From JBEKCD01 sp050015055 (GTDB taxonomy: Archaea > Thermoproteota > Bathyarchaeia > Bathyarchaeales > Bathycorpusculaceae): DNA of 64,000 nt. This document shows, in pieces, positions 1 through 9,196 of the stretch. A program made the position numbers and the translations under genes. Each line of letters opens with the position of its first letter. Position 1 is the first letter of the stretch. Where the stretch lies: the NCBI GenBank assembly GCA_050015055.1, contig JBEKCD010000010.1, forward strand, positions 29,423-93,422. The letters are read 5' to 3'. Under the pieces are notes generated by a model, which searched no databases, was not told where the DNA came from, and was given only the letters and a program-made list of their open reading frames with translations.

Positions 1-290
1 ATCTCACACAGAACATGCTTGCCTTTTTTCATTGCTTTCATAGCCAAGTCGAAATGCATCGGCGTTGGAACAGCTAGGGCTACGGCTTGAATTTTCGGAT
101 CTTCCAAGAGTTTGTCGTAATCCAAATAGTATTTGACGCCGTACTGTTCGGCAAGAGGTTTTACACGTTTTTCCGTGGTGGCTCCTAGAGCAATCAGTTC
201 TGAGCCTTCGATTTTCTTGAAACTGGGTACGTGTGCCTGTCCGCCTACGAATCCTACTCCAACAACGGCGACACCGACTTTGTCTGCCAT
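1..290 (-). CDS. Gfo/Idh/MocA-family oxidoreductase, N-terminal part
   Basis: The reading frame starts at an ATG at 290 and runs off the left edge, so only about 96 residues of the NAD(P)-binding domain are present. It opens with a Rossmann glycine motif, VAVVGVGFVGG. Later segments are typical of the family: SELIALGATTEKR, with a YYLDYDKLLEDP stretch, then AVALAVPTPMHFDLAMKAM followed by GKHVLCE, the usual beta-strand before the catalytic region. Family members oxidise or reduce sugars, inositols or related polyols, but the substrate domain lies outside the window, so the substrate cannot be named. The gene is divergent from the ferredoxin-like gene at 575. Confidence in the family is high; nothing can be said on pathway. 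Confidence 0.85.
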   Translation of the reverse strand, partial: MADKVGVAVVGVGFVGGQAHVPSFKKIEGSELIALGATTEKRVKPLAEQYGVKYYLDYDKLLEDPKIQAVALAVPTPMHFDLAMKAMKKGKHVLCE

Positions 291-574
291 CAAGTCTCAC
301 CTGTTTAGTTCTTTCAAAGAACTATCACTTTGTATAAAACACTTGCTCTTTCATGTTTCAGGAAAATGCCATACCGCAAGCGAGTTCAAATCGATTTGTG
401 TTGAGAAGGAGATTTGAACAAATGGGGCAGACTGACGATGATTCAGAGAATCTGTTGCCTCCCGCCTCTCTCATGCAATTCTCGGTGCGTTGGACCAATG
501 CACATTTAGGGTTCAGATCTGATAGTTGTAATTCATAAGTCTGACATACGCTTCGATGAGCATAATCTTGAAAG

Positions 575-1054
575 ATGAAACAGATGCCCAAGAAAGGCGA
601 GAAGTCTCCGAGCGTCGACATATTCGAACTCTTAGAGGACACTGGAAAAAAAGAGAAGAAGAAAAGAAGGGAGGAAATTCTCGCACCTTTAGGCGCGAAG
701 GAATTCTTCGCTGAAGGGACCATAACCATAAACAAGAGGATTTGTCACGGCGTTGAATGCAAACTCTGCATCAAAGCATGCCCGACAAGTGCCTTGTTCT
801 GGAAAGCGGGAGAAATCGGATTGACCGAAGAGCTTTGCATATACTGCGGAGCGTGCGTATTAAGCTGCATCGTTGATGACTGCATAAAAATCACGAGGAA
901 AAGATTAACCGGCGAAGTTGAAACCTTCAGCAAGCCAAGAGACTTCATAACCCAACAAAGCAACGTCAACACAAGAAAACGCTTAGAACGAATCAAAGAG
1001 GTCTTTCCCGAGCCTGAAGACTACCTCAAGCGACGCAAGAAGAAGGCGCCATGA
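575..1054 (+). CDS. Two-cluster 4Fe-4S ferredoxin-type protein
   Basis: A 159-residue soluble protein. About 50 charged residues are followed by two 4Fe-4S binding sites: C57, C62, C65 and C69-Pro, then C88, C91, C94 and C98. The first site has a wider first spacing (CHGVECKLCIKACP) than a classic CxxCxxC. The second is standard (CIYCGACVLSC). The C-terminal 50 residues are rich in Arg and Lys and end in RRKKKAP. It probably transfers electrons or supplies clusters to a partner enzyme. The DUF166 gene follows in the same direction after about 90 bp, so the two may be co-expressed. Two in-frame ATGs (575 and 584) compete and neither has a strong Shine-Dalgarno. The partner is unknown. Confidence 0.8.
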   Translation: MKQMPKKGEKSPSVDIFELLEDTGKKEKKKRREEILAPLGAKEFFAEGTITINKRICHGVECKLCIKACPTSALFWKAGEIGLTEELCIYCGACVLSCIVDDCIKITRKRLTGEVETFSKPRDFITQQSNVNTRKRLERIKEVFPEPEDYLKRRKKKAP

Positions 1055-1145
1055 AGAATTTGTATTAACCCTTCATTAACTAACTCTTTCAGCAACAAAG
1101 CGTAATCTGAAAATTGCTTACGCTAAGAGGGAAAACATAAAGAAC

Positions 1146-1994
1146 TTGACACGCTCAGAGTTCTCATGTGGAACAGGCTTGAACCCGACGGATAAAGAGA
1201 AAGCGTTAGCTTTGGTTTTCGTTTACAGCGGAGAATTTGCGGAACGCGTGATAAGGAACCTCATCAACGATCCAAGCTTCTGCAAACCGTGCGGACTCTA
1301 CTGTGACTCATGCAAGTACGGTGCCTACACCCACGTTCAGAACATAAAGGCAGCGATAGAACTGCCTAGCCCTGCAAACCTTCCAGCCTTCATCGATAAC
1401 CCGGATGAGCACATGCCGAAGAAAATCCCTAAAGTAGACTTGTGCATAGCATCGGGCCTCCACAAAGATTTGCTTTTGGAGCTGCCGAATCGCCTGCACG
1501 CGGCAGGAGTAAAGGGGTTAATCGTGCCCGTAGAGGATTTTGTAGAGGTTCCGACGGGCCTGAAGAAGCAGGTTGAAGAAAAGTGCCGGGAACTTGGGCT
1601 TGAAAGTGCCTTTCCGAAACCCTTCTGTTCGCTGGAACCCTCCGAGAGCAAACCGACGATATCGAGATGCGTCACCGAATTAAAGATTGGAAAACCCGTG
1701 TTAGAGATTTCGATTGCGGAGGAAGATAAGCGTGAGGTCACAGAGGCGGCGGTTGTCAGGCGAAGCGCGCCCTGCGGCTCCACGTGGTACGTGGCAAGAA
1801 AACTGACCGGAGTGGATACAGAGAAGGGTATTCTTTATGACGCGATAGCGAAAGCTCATCACAGTTATCCATGCACCGCGACTATGGGCGTTGACCCTGA
1901 AACAAAAGAGCCGATACTGCACCTCGGCGGCTTCATCATACGAGAAGCAGTAGAAAAAGCGCTGGAACAGAGTCGTTGCGCACGTAGACGCTGA
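1146..1994 (+). CDS. DUF166 family protein
   Basis: A 282-residue protein that I match to the archaeal DUF166 family, known mainly from methanogens and relatives and without an established function. Visible family features are an N-terminal strand LALVFVYSGEFAERVIRNL, a cysteine-rich stretch CKPCGLYCDSCKYG near residues 48-60, and a C-terminal segment with APCGSTWYVARKL and the motif HHSYPCTATMG. The conserved cysteines suggest metal or cluster binding. The preceding gene encodes a two-cluster ferredoxin, which would suit a redox partner. The start used is TTG at 1146. A later start close to the first strand is possible because no clear Shine-Dalgarno is seen. The family call is from remembered motifs. 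Confidence 0.7.
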   Translation: MTRSEFSCGTGLNPTDKEKALALVFVYSGEFAERVIRNLINDPSFCKPCGLYCDSCKYGAYTHVQNIKAAIELPSPANLPAFIDNPDEHMPKKIPKVDLCIASGLHKDLLLELPNRLHAAGVKGLIVPVEDFVEVPTGLKKQVEEKCRELGLESAFPKPFCSLEPSESKPTISRCVTELKIGKPVLEISIAEEDKREVTEAAVVRRSAPCGSTWYVARKLTGVDTEKGILYDAIAKAHHSYPCTATMGVDPETKEPILHLGGFIIREAVEKALEQSRCARRR

Positions 1995-2392
1995 ATTGTT
2001 ACTCAATGCCCAATGTGTTGATGGCGCCAACTACTATTATGGTGTCTCCTTCCTTCGTCCTTTCGTGCACGACCGCCCTGCGCGCGCCAGCGTGTTGCTA
2101 AATTCCCGAGATTGACATAAACTTGCTCTGTCATTCTCAGTTTTTGACGGACACCATAACTTGGCACGGAGGAGTGCTGGGAAAACCCCATCATGCCCAG
2201 AGGCCATTCGAGAAATTGACACGAACGATTCGATTTAGCAACAGCCTAGCGCCGTCGCCTACCCGTTTGCCCTGTCTGAAAGCATCCAAGAACGAAATGT
2301 AAGCTTAGCCTCCTCAGATGTTACATCTGTCTACGAAGAAAGATTCATGTGCTTTAGACAATCGGAAGGACACGCACTTCTAGTCTTTGCGG
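1995..2392. other. Intergenic spacer without a convincing gene
   Basis: About 400 bp between the convergent DUF166 and Lon-like genes. I see no reading frame with family-like sequence. It contains one GCGCGCGCC tract at 2080-2088, an example of the dispersed palindrome described in the findings. Confidence 0.6.
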
Positions 2393-4813
2393 TTAGCTTT
2401 CGGTTTTTTTCTCCCTTTCCGTGGAAACTGAGGGATATTCCTTGAGCTTTTCTGCCATTTGTTTTAGGCGCTTGTCTACTCTATCGTTGACGGTTCCTTC
2501 TTCGAACGTTCCATCCTTCTGCTTCCCACCTGCTTTGACGCCTGTTAGAACTTCTATTCCTTCGTCGATGGTTTTGACGGAGATGATGTGAAATTTTCCT
2601 TCTTTGACGGCATCGACTATTTCTTCTTTTAGCATTAGGTTTTGCACGTTGCTTTCGGGCATCATGACTCCTTGTTTTCCAGTGAGACCTTTGGCTTTGC
2701 AGACCTCGAAGAAGCCTTCGATTTTTTCGTTCACTCCGCCAATGGCTTGAACTTCGCCCTTCTGGTTCACGGAGCCTGTGACGGCGAGGTTTTGCTTTAT
2801 TGGTAGCTGAGAGAGAGCTGAGAGGATTGAGTAGAGTTCGGTGCTGGAGGCGCTGTCACCTTCCACTCCCTCGTAGTTCTGTTCGAAAACAAGGCGGGCT
2901 GAGAGGCTGAGAGGTTTGTCTTGTGCATATTTCTCGTTCAGGTAGCCGCTTAGAATCAGAACGCCCTTGGTGTGGATGGGTCCTCCTGTTTTGGCTTCCC
3001 GTTCGATGTCGATGACTCCTTCGCGACCGAGGCCCACGCTCGCCGTCACGCGTGAAGGAGTGCCGAACTCGAAGTCGCCCAAATCTATTACGGAAAGGCC
3101 GTTCACCTGTCCCACGCTCGCTGCCTCTGTGTCGATGAGCAGGATGCCTCTTTGTATCATCTCGCCTATCTTCTCTTGTATTAGTTTTGAACGGTAAACC
3201 TTCTCTTCGATGGCTTTTTTCACGTGAGTTCCAGTTATAACCTCGGAGTTCTCTTGCGTGGCGTAGAAGTTGGCTTCCCGAATGGTGTCGGCAACTTCGG
3301 CAAACCTGGTTGACAGTTTCTGCTGGTCTTCTGCCAGTCTTGAACTGTGTTCGATTAGTTTGGCCAGGCCTGAACCGTCGAGGTGTTTCAGGTTTTCTTT
3401 TTGGCACAGTGTGCAGACGAAAGCAGCGTATTGTTGTACGTTTTCTTCCGTCCTATCCATAGTTGTGTCAAAATCTGCTTTGACTTTGAAGAGCTGGTTG
3501 AAGTCCATGTCCAAGCTGTACAATTGCTGGTACAGGTAGGGGTCTCCGATGAGGATCACCTTAACGTTTAGAGGAATCGGTTCGGGTTTCAAGCTCTTTG
3601 TTGCTATGAAGCCCAATGTCTCTTCTGCCTCTTCGATAACTATGTGGTCGTTTTTGAGGGCTCTTTTCAAGCCTTCGTACGAGAACGGGTTGCGAAGCAG
3701 TTCTTCAACTGGAAGAATCAGATATCCACCGTTAGCCTTGTGCAATGTTCCGCCGCGGATCATGGTGAAGTCGGTAACAAGGGCGCCGAACTGGGCTTCC
3801 TTCTCTATCCTGCCGAAGAGATGCTGGTAAGTGGGGTTAAACTCCGTTACGACGGGGGCTCCGCTGACGTCTGAGTTGTCAACGATAACGTTTACTTCGT
3901 ACTTTTTGAAGGGTGTCTCCCTCATCCAACGAGTTGGAAAAGGGAGTGGTGGAGACTCTTCCGCGGGCTCTTTTATGAAGTGGGGCAAGTTGCTTAAGAT
4001 GTCAGTCTGCACCGCATCGATGTAGGTGATCACATCTGGGAAGTCTTTGTATTCCTCTTTTAAGTTAGCTACCATGTGCCCGATGGCGAAAAGTGCAACG
4101 TCGCGGTTGAGTTTCTTAAGCGCTTCGTCGGTTTTTCCTTCCAATTCTCTGAGCTGTCTCATGGCGCTTGTGAATTGGTCGGTTAGTTGCTGTCTTTTCT
4201 TCTCTATTCCGTCGCGTATTTTCGGGTCCAACGCAATGAATTCTTGATCGTTCACGGGTTTTCCTTTGATTACTGGAATCATGAGCCACCCGACGGGCGA
4301 CGCCTGCAGAATGAAACCCTGTTCTTGGGCCTGTTTCGTCAGTTGGGCGATGAGCTTCTGTCTTTCCTCTTCAACAGTTTTGATAGCGGCCGCTCTTCTT
4401 GTGCCGTAATCCTCGCTTTCAAATGCTTTCGGCAGGGTCCTCTGCGCCTCACTGACGAAAGTGCCCATGTCATCTCGGAGGTGTCTACCCTTTCCGGCGG
4501 GAAGCTTCAGGGCTTTGGGCTCGTATTGGTTGTGAAAGTTATTCACGTAACACCAGTCATCGGGGACCGGTCTGGTTCGGGCCAGATCCTCCACAAAGTT
4601 CTTAACAGTTGTCGTCCTGCCTGTTCCAGGAAACCCTGCAACGTACATGTTGAAACCGCGGTCCTTGATTTCCAGCCCGAATTTAAGAGCTCTAACAGCC
4701 CTCTCTTGGCCTATAATCTCTTTTAGAGGAGCCAACCCTTGGGTGGTCTCACAACGCATAAGGTCAGACGTACATTCTCTTCTAACCTTCTCTGCGGACA
4801 ATTCGTTTGCCAT
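2393..4813 (-). CDS. Lon-like ATP-dependent protease (LonB/COG1067 type)
   Basis: An 806-residue AAA+ protease that unfolds and degrades cytosolic proteins. The ATPase part has a Walker A at about 59-68 (AGFPGTGRTT), where Arg replaces the usual Lys, as I recall for the AAA_32 branch of the family. The C-terminal peptidase domain holds the Ser-Lys dyad: Ser about 654 in EGDSASST and Lys about 697 in GGVNEKIEGFF. Their spacing of 43 residues equals that of bacterial Lon. There is no transmembrane insertion as in the archaeal membrane LonB, so this one is probably soluble. A very good Shine-Dalgarno (AAGGAGG) lies 9 nt before the ATG. It stands alone, divergent from nothing obvious, upstream of 270 bp of non-coding DNA. 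Confidence 0.93.
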   Translation of the reverse strand: MANELSAEKVRRECTSDLMRCETTQGLAPLKEIIGQERAVRALKFGLEIKDRGFNMYVAGFPGTGRTTTVKNFVEDLARTRPVPDDWCYVNNFHNQYEPKALKLPAGKGRHLRDDMGTFVSEAQRTLPKAFESEDYGTRRAAAIKTVEEERQKLIAQLTKQAQEQGFILQASPVGWLMIPVIKGKPVNDQEFIALDPKIRDGIEKKRQQLTDQFTSAMRQLRELEGKTDEALKKLNRDVALFAIGHMVANLKEEYKDFPDVITYIDAVQTDILSNLPHFIKEPAEESPPLPFPTRWMRETPFKKYEVNVIVDNSDVSGAPVVTEFNPTYQHLFGRIEKEAQFGALVTDFTMIRGGTLHKANGGYLILPVEELLRNPFSYEGLKRALKNDHIVIEEAEETLGFIATKSLKPEPIPLNVKVILIGDPYLYQQLYSLDMDFNQLFKVKADFDTTMDRTEENVQQYAAFVCTLCQKENLKHLDGSGLAKLIEHSSRLAEDQQKLSTRFAEVADTIREANFYATQENSEVITGTHVKKAIEEKVYRSKLIQEKIGEMIQRGILLIDTEAASVGQVNGLSVIDLGDFEFGTPSRVTASVGLGREGVIDIEREAKTGGPIHTKGVLILSGYLNEKYAQDKPLSLSARLVFEQNYEGVEGDSASSTELYSILSALSQLPIKQNLAVTGSVNQKGEVQAIGGVNEKIEGFFEVCKAKGLTGKQGVMMPESNVQNLMLKEEIVDAVKEGKFHIISVKTIDEGIEVLTGVKAGGKQKDGTFEEGTVNDRVDKRLKQMAEKLKEYPSVSTEREKKTES

Positions 4814-5085
4814 CTCACACGTCCTCCTTGTTCTCAGAAACCCAATTTTCCACTCAAACAGATAAAAGTAACTCTTTTATCACTTTCGTTTCCCACTTCA
4901 AATGTCAAAATCTTCCTGCGTCCGCTTACTCAAATGGCAATAGCAAGTCTATTCCAAGCACCCCCGCGCCGAACTGGATGATTCATTTCAAAGAACAAGT
5001 TGGACAAAGGCTTGCCTATAGTGCAGACATCGGCCAATTTGACTCGGCAAAGCAAGAACATGTTTATCATAGCTGATTGATGAAG

Positions 5086-6525
5086 TCATACTTGTTTTTG
5101 CCATTTTTCCTGCAGGAATTTCGGAATCTCCGAAGAGTCCCTAGGGCCGACTAGTACTTGCCAGCCGCTGAGCTCTTCGATTTCGCCGCTGAGACGGGCG
5201 GATTTTCCGGGAATTATGAGTTTCCTATGCTTGACTTTACTCTCAATTCCCGAAGCCTTCAAGGCGTCCGCGATTTTCTCCGCTGTCAGCTTTCTCCCTG
5301 CCACTGCGCTATCTACAGCTGTTCCTTCCGTGTCTACGACAAGCACGTACGCGCTAATTTTCGCAGATTCGATGTCCGAAGCGACTGTGAAGTACGTGAG
5401 CGCAAAGTTTGTTGTGAACATCACCGGCGAGTTTTCTTCAGGAGTGCCGAACACTTTCAGGCCTGATTCAACAGCCACTGGCTTTCGGGGGTCGGTGTAA
5501 ATGTTTTGCCGTAGTATAACGCTTGGAAGAAGTGACCAGCCGTCAACGCTGTGCATGACAACGATGTCCGCGAAGCGGACGATAAGCATCGATGCCAAGT
5601 AGGCCTCTCTCCACTTCACGATTTCGTCCACGGCTTCGCCCCTTTCCATCCAGGCGACCATCGGCACGCCTATGAGAGGAAAACCGCAGAGCTCGTCTCC
5701 CTTCTCGCATGCGGCCCTGCGAATCATCGTGAAGTTGTTCAGCGTGTCTGCTAAACCGTCGCTTGAGAAGGTGCCAGGATCCAGCACCAAGTCTTCAACG
5801 CCGTATTCCGTCAGCGTCTTAGCCAAGGATAGGAGCATTTTCAAATCGTTTGGCGCAAGAACCGCGAGAGGACAATCGTACATCAGGGCAAGCTCTGCCA
5901 TTTCCTTCCAGTTGTCTTTCGTAGCCGCGTACAAGAGCGGTCTAGATTTCGGAATGGCCATCACTCCCGCTTCCAAAACGTTGGGGTCCAACGAGCACAG
6001 AATGAGCGGCAGGCCCGTGTTTTCTGCCACTTTCTTGACGGTGACCGCGAACTTGTCAGGGTCGTTTGAAGTAGAGCGGACGGCAACCATGTTGAGTCTC
6101 AATGTCTGCCCTATGTACTCGAAGTTGAAGCCTTCAGTCCGCTTCACCCTGTCCAACATCATTTCATCAGGCATCTCATCAGTCACGTCGATGGCGATGG
6201 CCGTCGGGTTGGTGTACGTGAACTCGTGTCTGTACATGACGAGTTTTCCGCCGATCTTCACAGCCTTGTCACCGACGCCCACGGCGACTTCTTTTATGGC
6301 CGGTTTCAACATTTCCTTCAGCTGTTTGTAGGCTCTCTCCTGCATTTTGGCTAGGAGCGGTTTGCATTTTTCCAGCGTTACTTCGCGGTTGACGAGTTTT
6401 GTTGCAAACGCTAAACAGTTTTCTTCTCCGCATTCCTTGCAGTTCGTCTTCGGAAGAAGCTTGTAAACGTCTATCGGGCTTAGCTCTTTTATGCCGACTC
6501 TTTTTTTGCCTTCCTTTTCACTCAT
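5086..6525 (-). CDS. cdhE: ACDS gamma subunit, corrinoid/iron-sulfur protein large subunit
   Basis: A 479-residue subunit that carries the methyl group on a corrinoid between tetrahydropterin and acetyl-CoA synthase. The N-terminus has the characteristic 4Fe-4S site C29, C32, C37 and C54 (CKECGEENC, then 16 residues and Cys). The middle is the TIM-barrel seen in CdhE, with segments such as NTGLPLILCSLDPN and ALMYDCPLAVLAP. The C-terminal third is the corrinoid domain (FALTYFTVASDIE). Length is normal. It is the last gene of the operon, 18 bp after cdhD, with a good AGGTG Shine-Dalgarno before its ATG. Known family role; assignment from sequence is firm. Confidence 0.95.
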   Translation of the reverse strand: MSEKEGKKRVGIKELSPIDVYKLLPKTNCKECGEENCLAFATKLVNREVTLEKCKPLLAKMQERAYKQLKEMLKPAIKEVAVGVGDKAVKIGGKLVMYRHEFTYTNPTAIAIDVTDEMPDEMMLDRVKRTEGFNFEYIGQTLRLNMVAVRSTSNDPDKFAVTVKKVAENTGLPLILCSLDPNVLEAGVMAIPKSRPLLYAATKDNWKEMAELALMYDCPLAVLAPNDLKMLLSLAKTLTEYGVEDLVLDPGTFSSDGLADTLNNFTMIRRAACEKGDELCGFPLIGVPMVAWMERGEAVDEIVKWREAYLASMLIVRFADIVVMHSVDGWSLLPSVILRQNIYTDPRKPVAVESGLKVFGTPEENSPVMFTTNFALTYFTVASDIESAKISAYVLVVDTEGTAVDSAVAGRKLTAEKIADALKASGIESKVKHRKLIIPGKSARLSGEIEELSGWQVLVGPRDSSEIPKFLQEKWQKQV

Positions 6526-6543
6526 GTGCGTACACCTTGAAAT

Positions 6544-7776
6544 CTAGACTCTGGCGGAGACCCATTCTGCAAGTTTTCCAGCGTTGCCCGAACTGCCGCA
6601 TTCGAGTTCTCTGATTATGTCTTTGAGGGTTTTCACCGCGGCCGGGTGCATCATCATGAACAGGTCGACGCCCGCAAGTAGAAGCGTCACAGCTGTGGTC
6701 ACCTCCCACAGGGGACCTCGCAGTTCCCTGGGTTCCCATTCGGGGGCCATTTTCAGCCAAGCCTCTCGCGCTGCCCAGGCGTTTGTGGTTCCTGAAGACA
6801 TGGGATGCGCCAACTCAGGGTCTCCCATAAGCCCGCCGAGTCTGGCCCTCTCCATGTTAGTAAACGCGTAGTCCAGTCCATACCCGAGTGCCGCCGTCGT
6901 CAAATCCATCACAATGTCCTCTTTCGGCATGAAGTCATAGAGTCGACGGTTGAGCTCCCTAGCCAAGTTTAAGTCCATCGGAGTGAAGGACAGCGCCACG
7001 TGCCCGTTCTTCTTGATGAACTTTGCGCAACGTTCAACGTTCATGTCCCTAGTCACCGAGCTCATGAGAAACCTCTCGCCCGCAAAGGTTTCAGCGATCT
7101 CTGCGAAGGCCGCAGTGTCTTTGATTGGATCTCCGCATCCGCCGATCACTAGGGGCACGTCCACTGCTTGAACGACCTTCTCAACAGTTTTGACCGCCTC
7201 TTTCGGTGGAGCGTCTTTCAAGAGTGGATCAATGCTGATCAAGTGTATGGTTAGGAGGTCAGCTCCAAACTTTTCGACCGCGAGCTTGGCCCAGGCCGCA
7301 GGATCGCCCACCACTTCTTTGACGTGCATCTTGACGGCTTTCGGAAGGGGAACTTCCATGTCGAAAATGTCCAACGCCACGACAGGAGTGTGCAACGTGG
7401 GTTTCTCAAAAGTGTAGAAAGCGGGTGCGGTTTCGCCTCCTATGACGACGGATTTTCCGCGGGTTCCACCTTCTTTTTTAGTCGCTCCAAGCCTCACTTC
7501 CACAATTTGGCTGGGATACGCCTTGACTGGCGGAATAAACTCTGTCTGTATGATAGTTTGAGGCTTAATCTTTGCCGGTTTGACTGTCTTGGGTTGCGAG
7601 ATTACGCGCGGAGCAACCATGCCGGGTTGAATCGAGATTTCCAAGTTGCCGACTTCCATCTCGAAGTCTTCGAGTTCTATTTCTTGGAGTTTCGCGAGCA
7701 GCTCTGTGAGGCGTGGACTGAGCTTCAGCCCAAGGGGGTTCTCTTCTTTCTCCTTCTCTTTCTCTTTTTCGGGCAA
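6544..7776 (-). CDS. cdhD: ACDS delta subunit, corrinoid/iron-sulfur protein small subunit
   Basis: A 410-residue partner of CdhE. Together they form the corrinoid methyl carrier of the acetyl-CoA decarbonylase/synthase. Recognised by the CdhD barrel: GGETAPAFYTFEKPTLHTP, then VALDIFDMEVPLP, PLVIGGCGDPIKDTAAFAE, and a C-terminal AGVDLFMMMHPAAVKTLK. The first 90 residues are a charged and Pro/Lys-rich leader, as in other archaeal CdhD proteins. The start is TTG at 7776, with AGGTGA six nt upstream, and sits 6 bp after cdhC. The protein has no iron-sulfur motif of its own, as expected for this subunit. Confidence 0.94.
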   Translation of the reverse strand: MPEKEKEKEKEENPLGLKLSPRLTELLAKLQEIELEDFEMEVGNLEISIQPGMVAPRVISQPKTVKPAKIKPQTIIQTEFIPPVKAYPSQIVEVRLGATKKEGGTRGKSVVIGGETAPAFYTFEKPTLHTPVVALDIFDMEVPLPKAVKMHVKEVVGDPAAWAKLAVEKFGADLLTIHLISIDPLLKDAPPKEAVKTVEKVVQAVDVPLVIGGCGDPIKDTAAFAEIAETFAGERFLMSSVTRDMNVERCAKFIKKNGHVALSFTPMDLNLARELNRRLYDFMPKEDIVMDLTTAALGYGLDYAFTNMERARLGGLMGDPELAHPMSSGTTNAWAAREAWLKMAPEWEPRELRGPLWEVTTAVTLLLAGVDLFMMMHPAAVKTLKDIIRELECGSSGNAGKLAEWVSARV

Positions 7777-7782
7777 GCTTTT

Positions 7783-9192
7783 TCACCTGTTCTCCGATTT
7801 TTCACTTCTGAGTTGACGGATGATCACTTTTTTCGCGTAGATTTTTGCGTCCTTCAAGATTATCTTGAAACCGCCGGCCGTTATGGGTAGTGTTGCCGCC
7901 GTAACGGCGGGCACTAGCTGAGCTTCCTCTCCTGCTTCTTCTGGAGTCGCTTCTGCGGCTTCTGGCGTTTCTTCCTTCCAGTTTGCAACGACTGGGTGGT
8001 TGTGCTCTTTCAGGAAAGCCTTCAGCTCGTCAATGGTTTTTGCGTTCTCTTCGGTGGCAATTTTGTCGACAACGTCTGGCGGGATGAAGTTTTTGACTCT
8101 GTCTTTCACTTCTTTGGGCAGCCACACGATTCGGTTCCAGCCGCCGTCAGCCTGCAGGAACTTTGAGGACCTCATGTACTCTATTGACAGTCCGTGGAAA
8201 CCGTCCACTTGACGGCCGCCCGCCGTGGAGTCAGCCAACGTTGAGAACGCCAGTCCGTTCACGGTCACATCTTTGAATCCTCTGTGCACGATGCCGAACC
8301 CGTCTGTCTCCGGTACGTAGAAGGCTACGCTTTCAAAACAGCCGCACGAAGTGTGTGGATGGCCGAAAGCTGTGTAGAGTTGGACTTTCGTGATTTCCCC
8401 TAGGGATTTTTTCTTAACCGCTTCGTTCACGCCTGAATATTCTCCTTTCTCGGCGTCCAGCTGTTCTCCTCTTTCGATTGTGAAGATTGGGCCCTTCGGG
8501 TCTATGCTTGCCGCCGCCTTCCCGTCAAACCAGCTTATGGCACCGCAGTTGGAGTATCGCTGAGGCGTAATGACGCACACGTGGGTTGGAGCGAACGATT
8601 GGCACAGAACGCAGCCGTAGAACTTGTCAACCTCTTCGTCCTTCAATCCTCTGGCTCTGGCGTCTCTGGCTTCGTAAATCTGCAGAGACTCGCCGTACAT
8701 CTCTTTCACCCTTTCAGGGTCTGTGATGAATGTCACCTGCATTTTCTCGATTATGGGCAGTTCGCTCTTGAAGAGTCGATGCAGGACTTTTCCGATGTAC
8801 TCGAAGGAGTTCAGCCCTTTCTGGAAGGATTTCTTGCTCAGTCTAAGCCAGATGTCGTAGCGTTGGTTGAGGTGCATGAAGCCTTCGATGAAGTTGCTGA
8901 AAGCGTGTATGCGCCTTTCTATGACACCTTCAAGTTCCGGGTCCAGCTTGGCGCCCGTAACTTCGATGAGGATGCCGAACGGGTAGGCCTTTCCCTCTTC
9001 CATGTCCTTCAAGTCTGGCCCTACGATGGTCACTTTTCCGTCTTCGATTTCCTCCGGCCCCTTCACTCGTGCCAGCTCAAACTTTTCTTTAACGTCTGGT
9101 CCTCCCAGCTCCACCTGCATGTCTTTTCTTCGAATTCGTTCTCCCTCATAGATTACGCCCACGTCTACTGGGATGTCTTTGAACATCGACAT
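7783..9192 (-). CDS. cdhC: ACDS beta subunit, acetyl-CoA synthase
   Basis: A 469-residue subunit that makes acetyl-CoA from CO, a methyl group and CoA at the nickel-containing A-cluster. Cluster ligands are visible as CVLCQSFAPTHVC around residues 195-207 and as GHPHTSCGCFESVAF in the middle of the protein. The archaeal form lacks the large N-terminal CODH-docking domain of bacterial AcsB, and this protein is likewise short. The last 60 residues are an Ala/Glu-rich linker (AAEATPEEAGEEAQ) followed by a hydrophobic and basic tail. The ATG at 9192 lies 4 bp after cdhB. The neighbouring genes supply the other ACDS subunits. Confidence 0.95.
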   Translation of the reverse strand: MSMFKDIPVDVGVIYEGERIRRKDMQVELGGPDVKEKFELARVKGPEEIEDGKVTIVGPDLKDMEEGKAYPFGILIEVTGAKLDPELEGVIERRIHAFSNFIEGFMHLNQRYDIWLRLSKKSFQKGLNSFEYIGKVLHRLFKSELPIIEKMQVTFITDPERVKEMYGESLQIYEARDARARGLKDEEVDKFYGCVLCQSFAPTHVCVITPQRYSNCGAISWFDGKAAASIDPKGPIFTIERGEQLDAEKGEYSGVNEAVKKKSLGEITKVQLYTAFGHPHTSCGCFESVAFYVPETDGFGIVHRGFKDVTVNGLAFSTLADSTAGGRQVDGFHGLSIEYMRSSKFLQADGGWNRIVWLPKEVKDRVKNFIPPDVVDKIATEENAKTIDELKAFLKEHNHPVVANWKEETPEAAEATPEEAGEEAQLVPAVTAATLPITAGGFKIILKDAKIYAKKVIIRQLRSEKSENR

Positions 9193-9196
9193 TTCT

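Noticed and set aside
1337..1783. Minus-strand frame opposite the DUF166 gene
   Set aside because: Low-complexity Ser-rich translation typical of antisense frames; the plus strand has the conserved motifs.
4187..4726. Long plus-strand reading frame opposite the Lon-like protease
   Set aside because: It is antisense to a clear protease gene, has no family motif and has no ribosome site; a codon-bias shadow.
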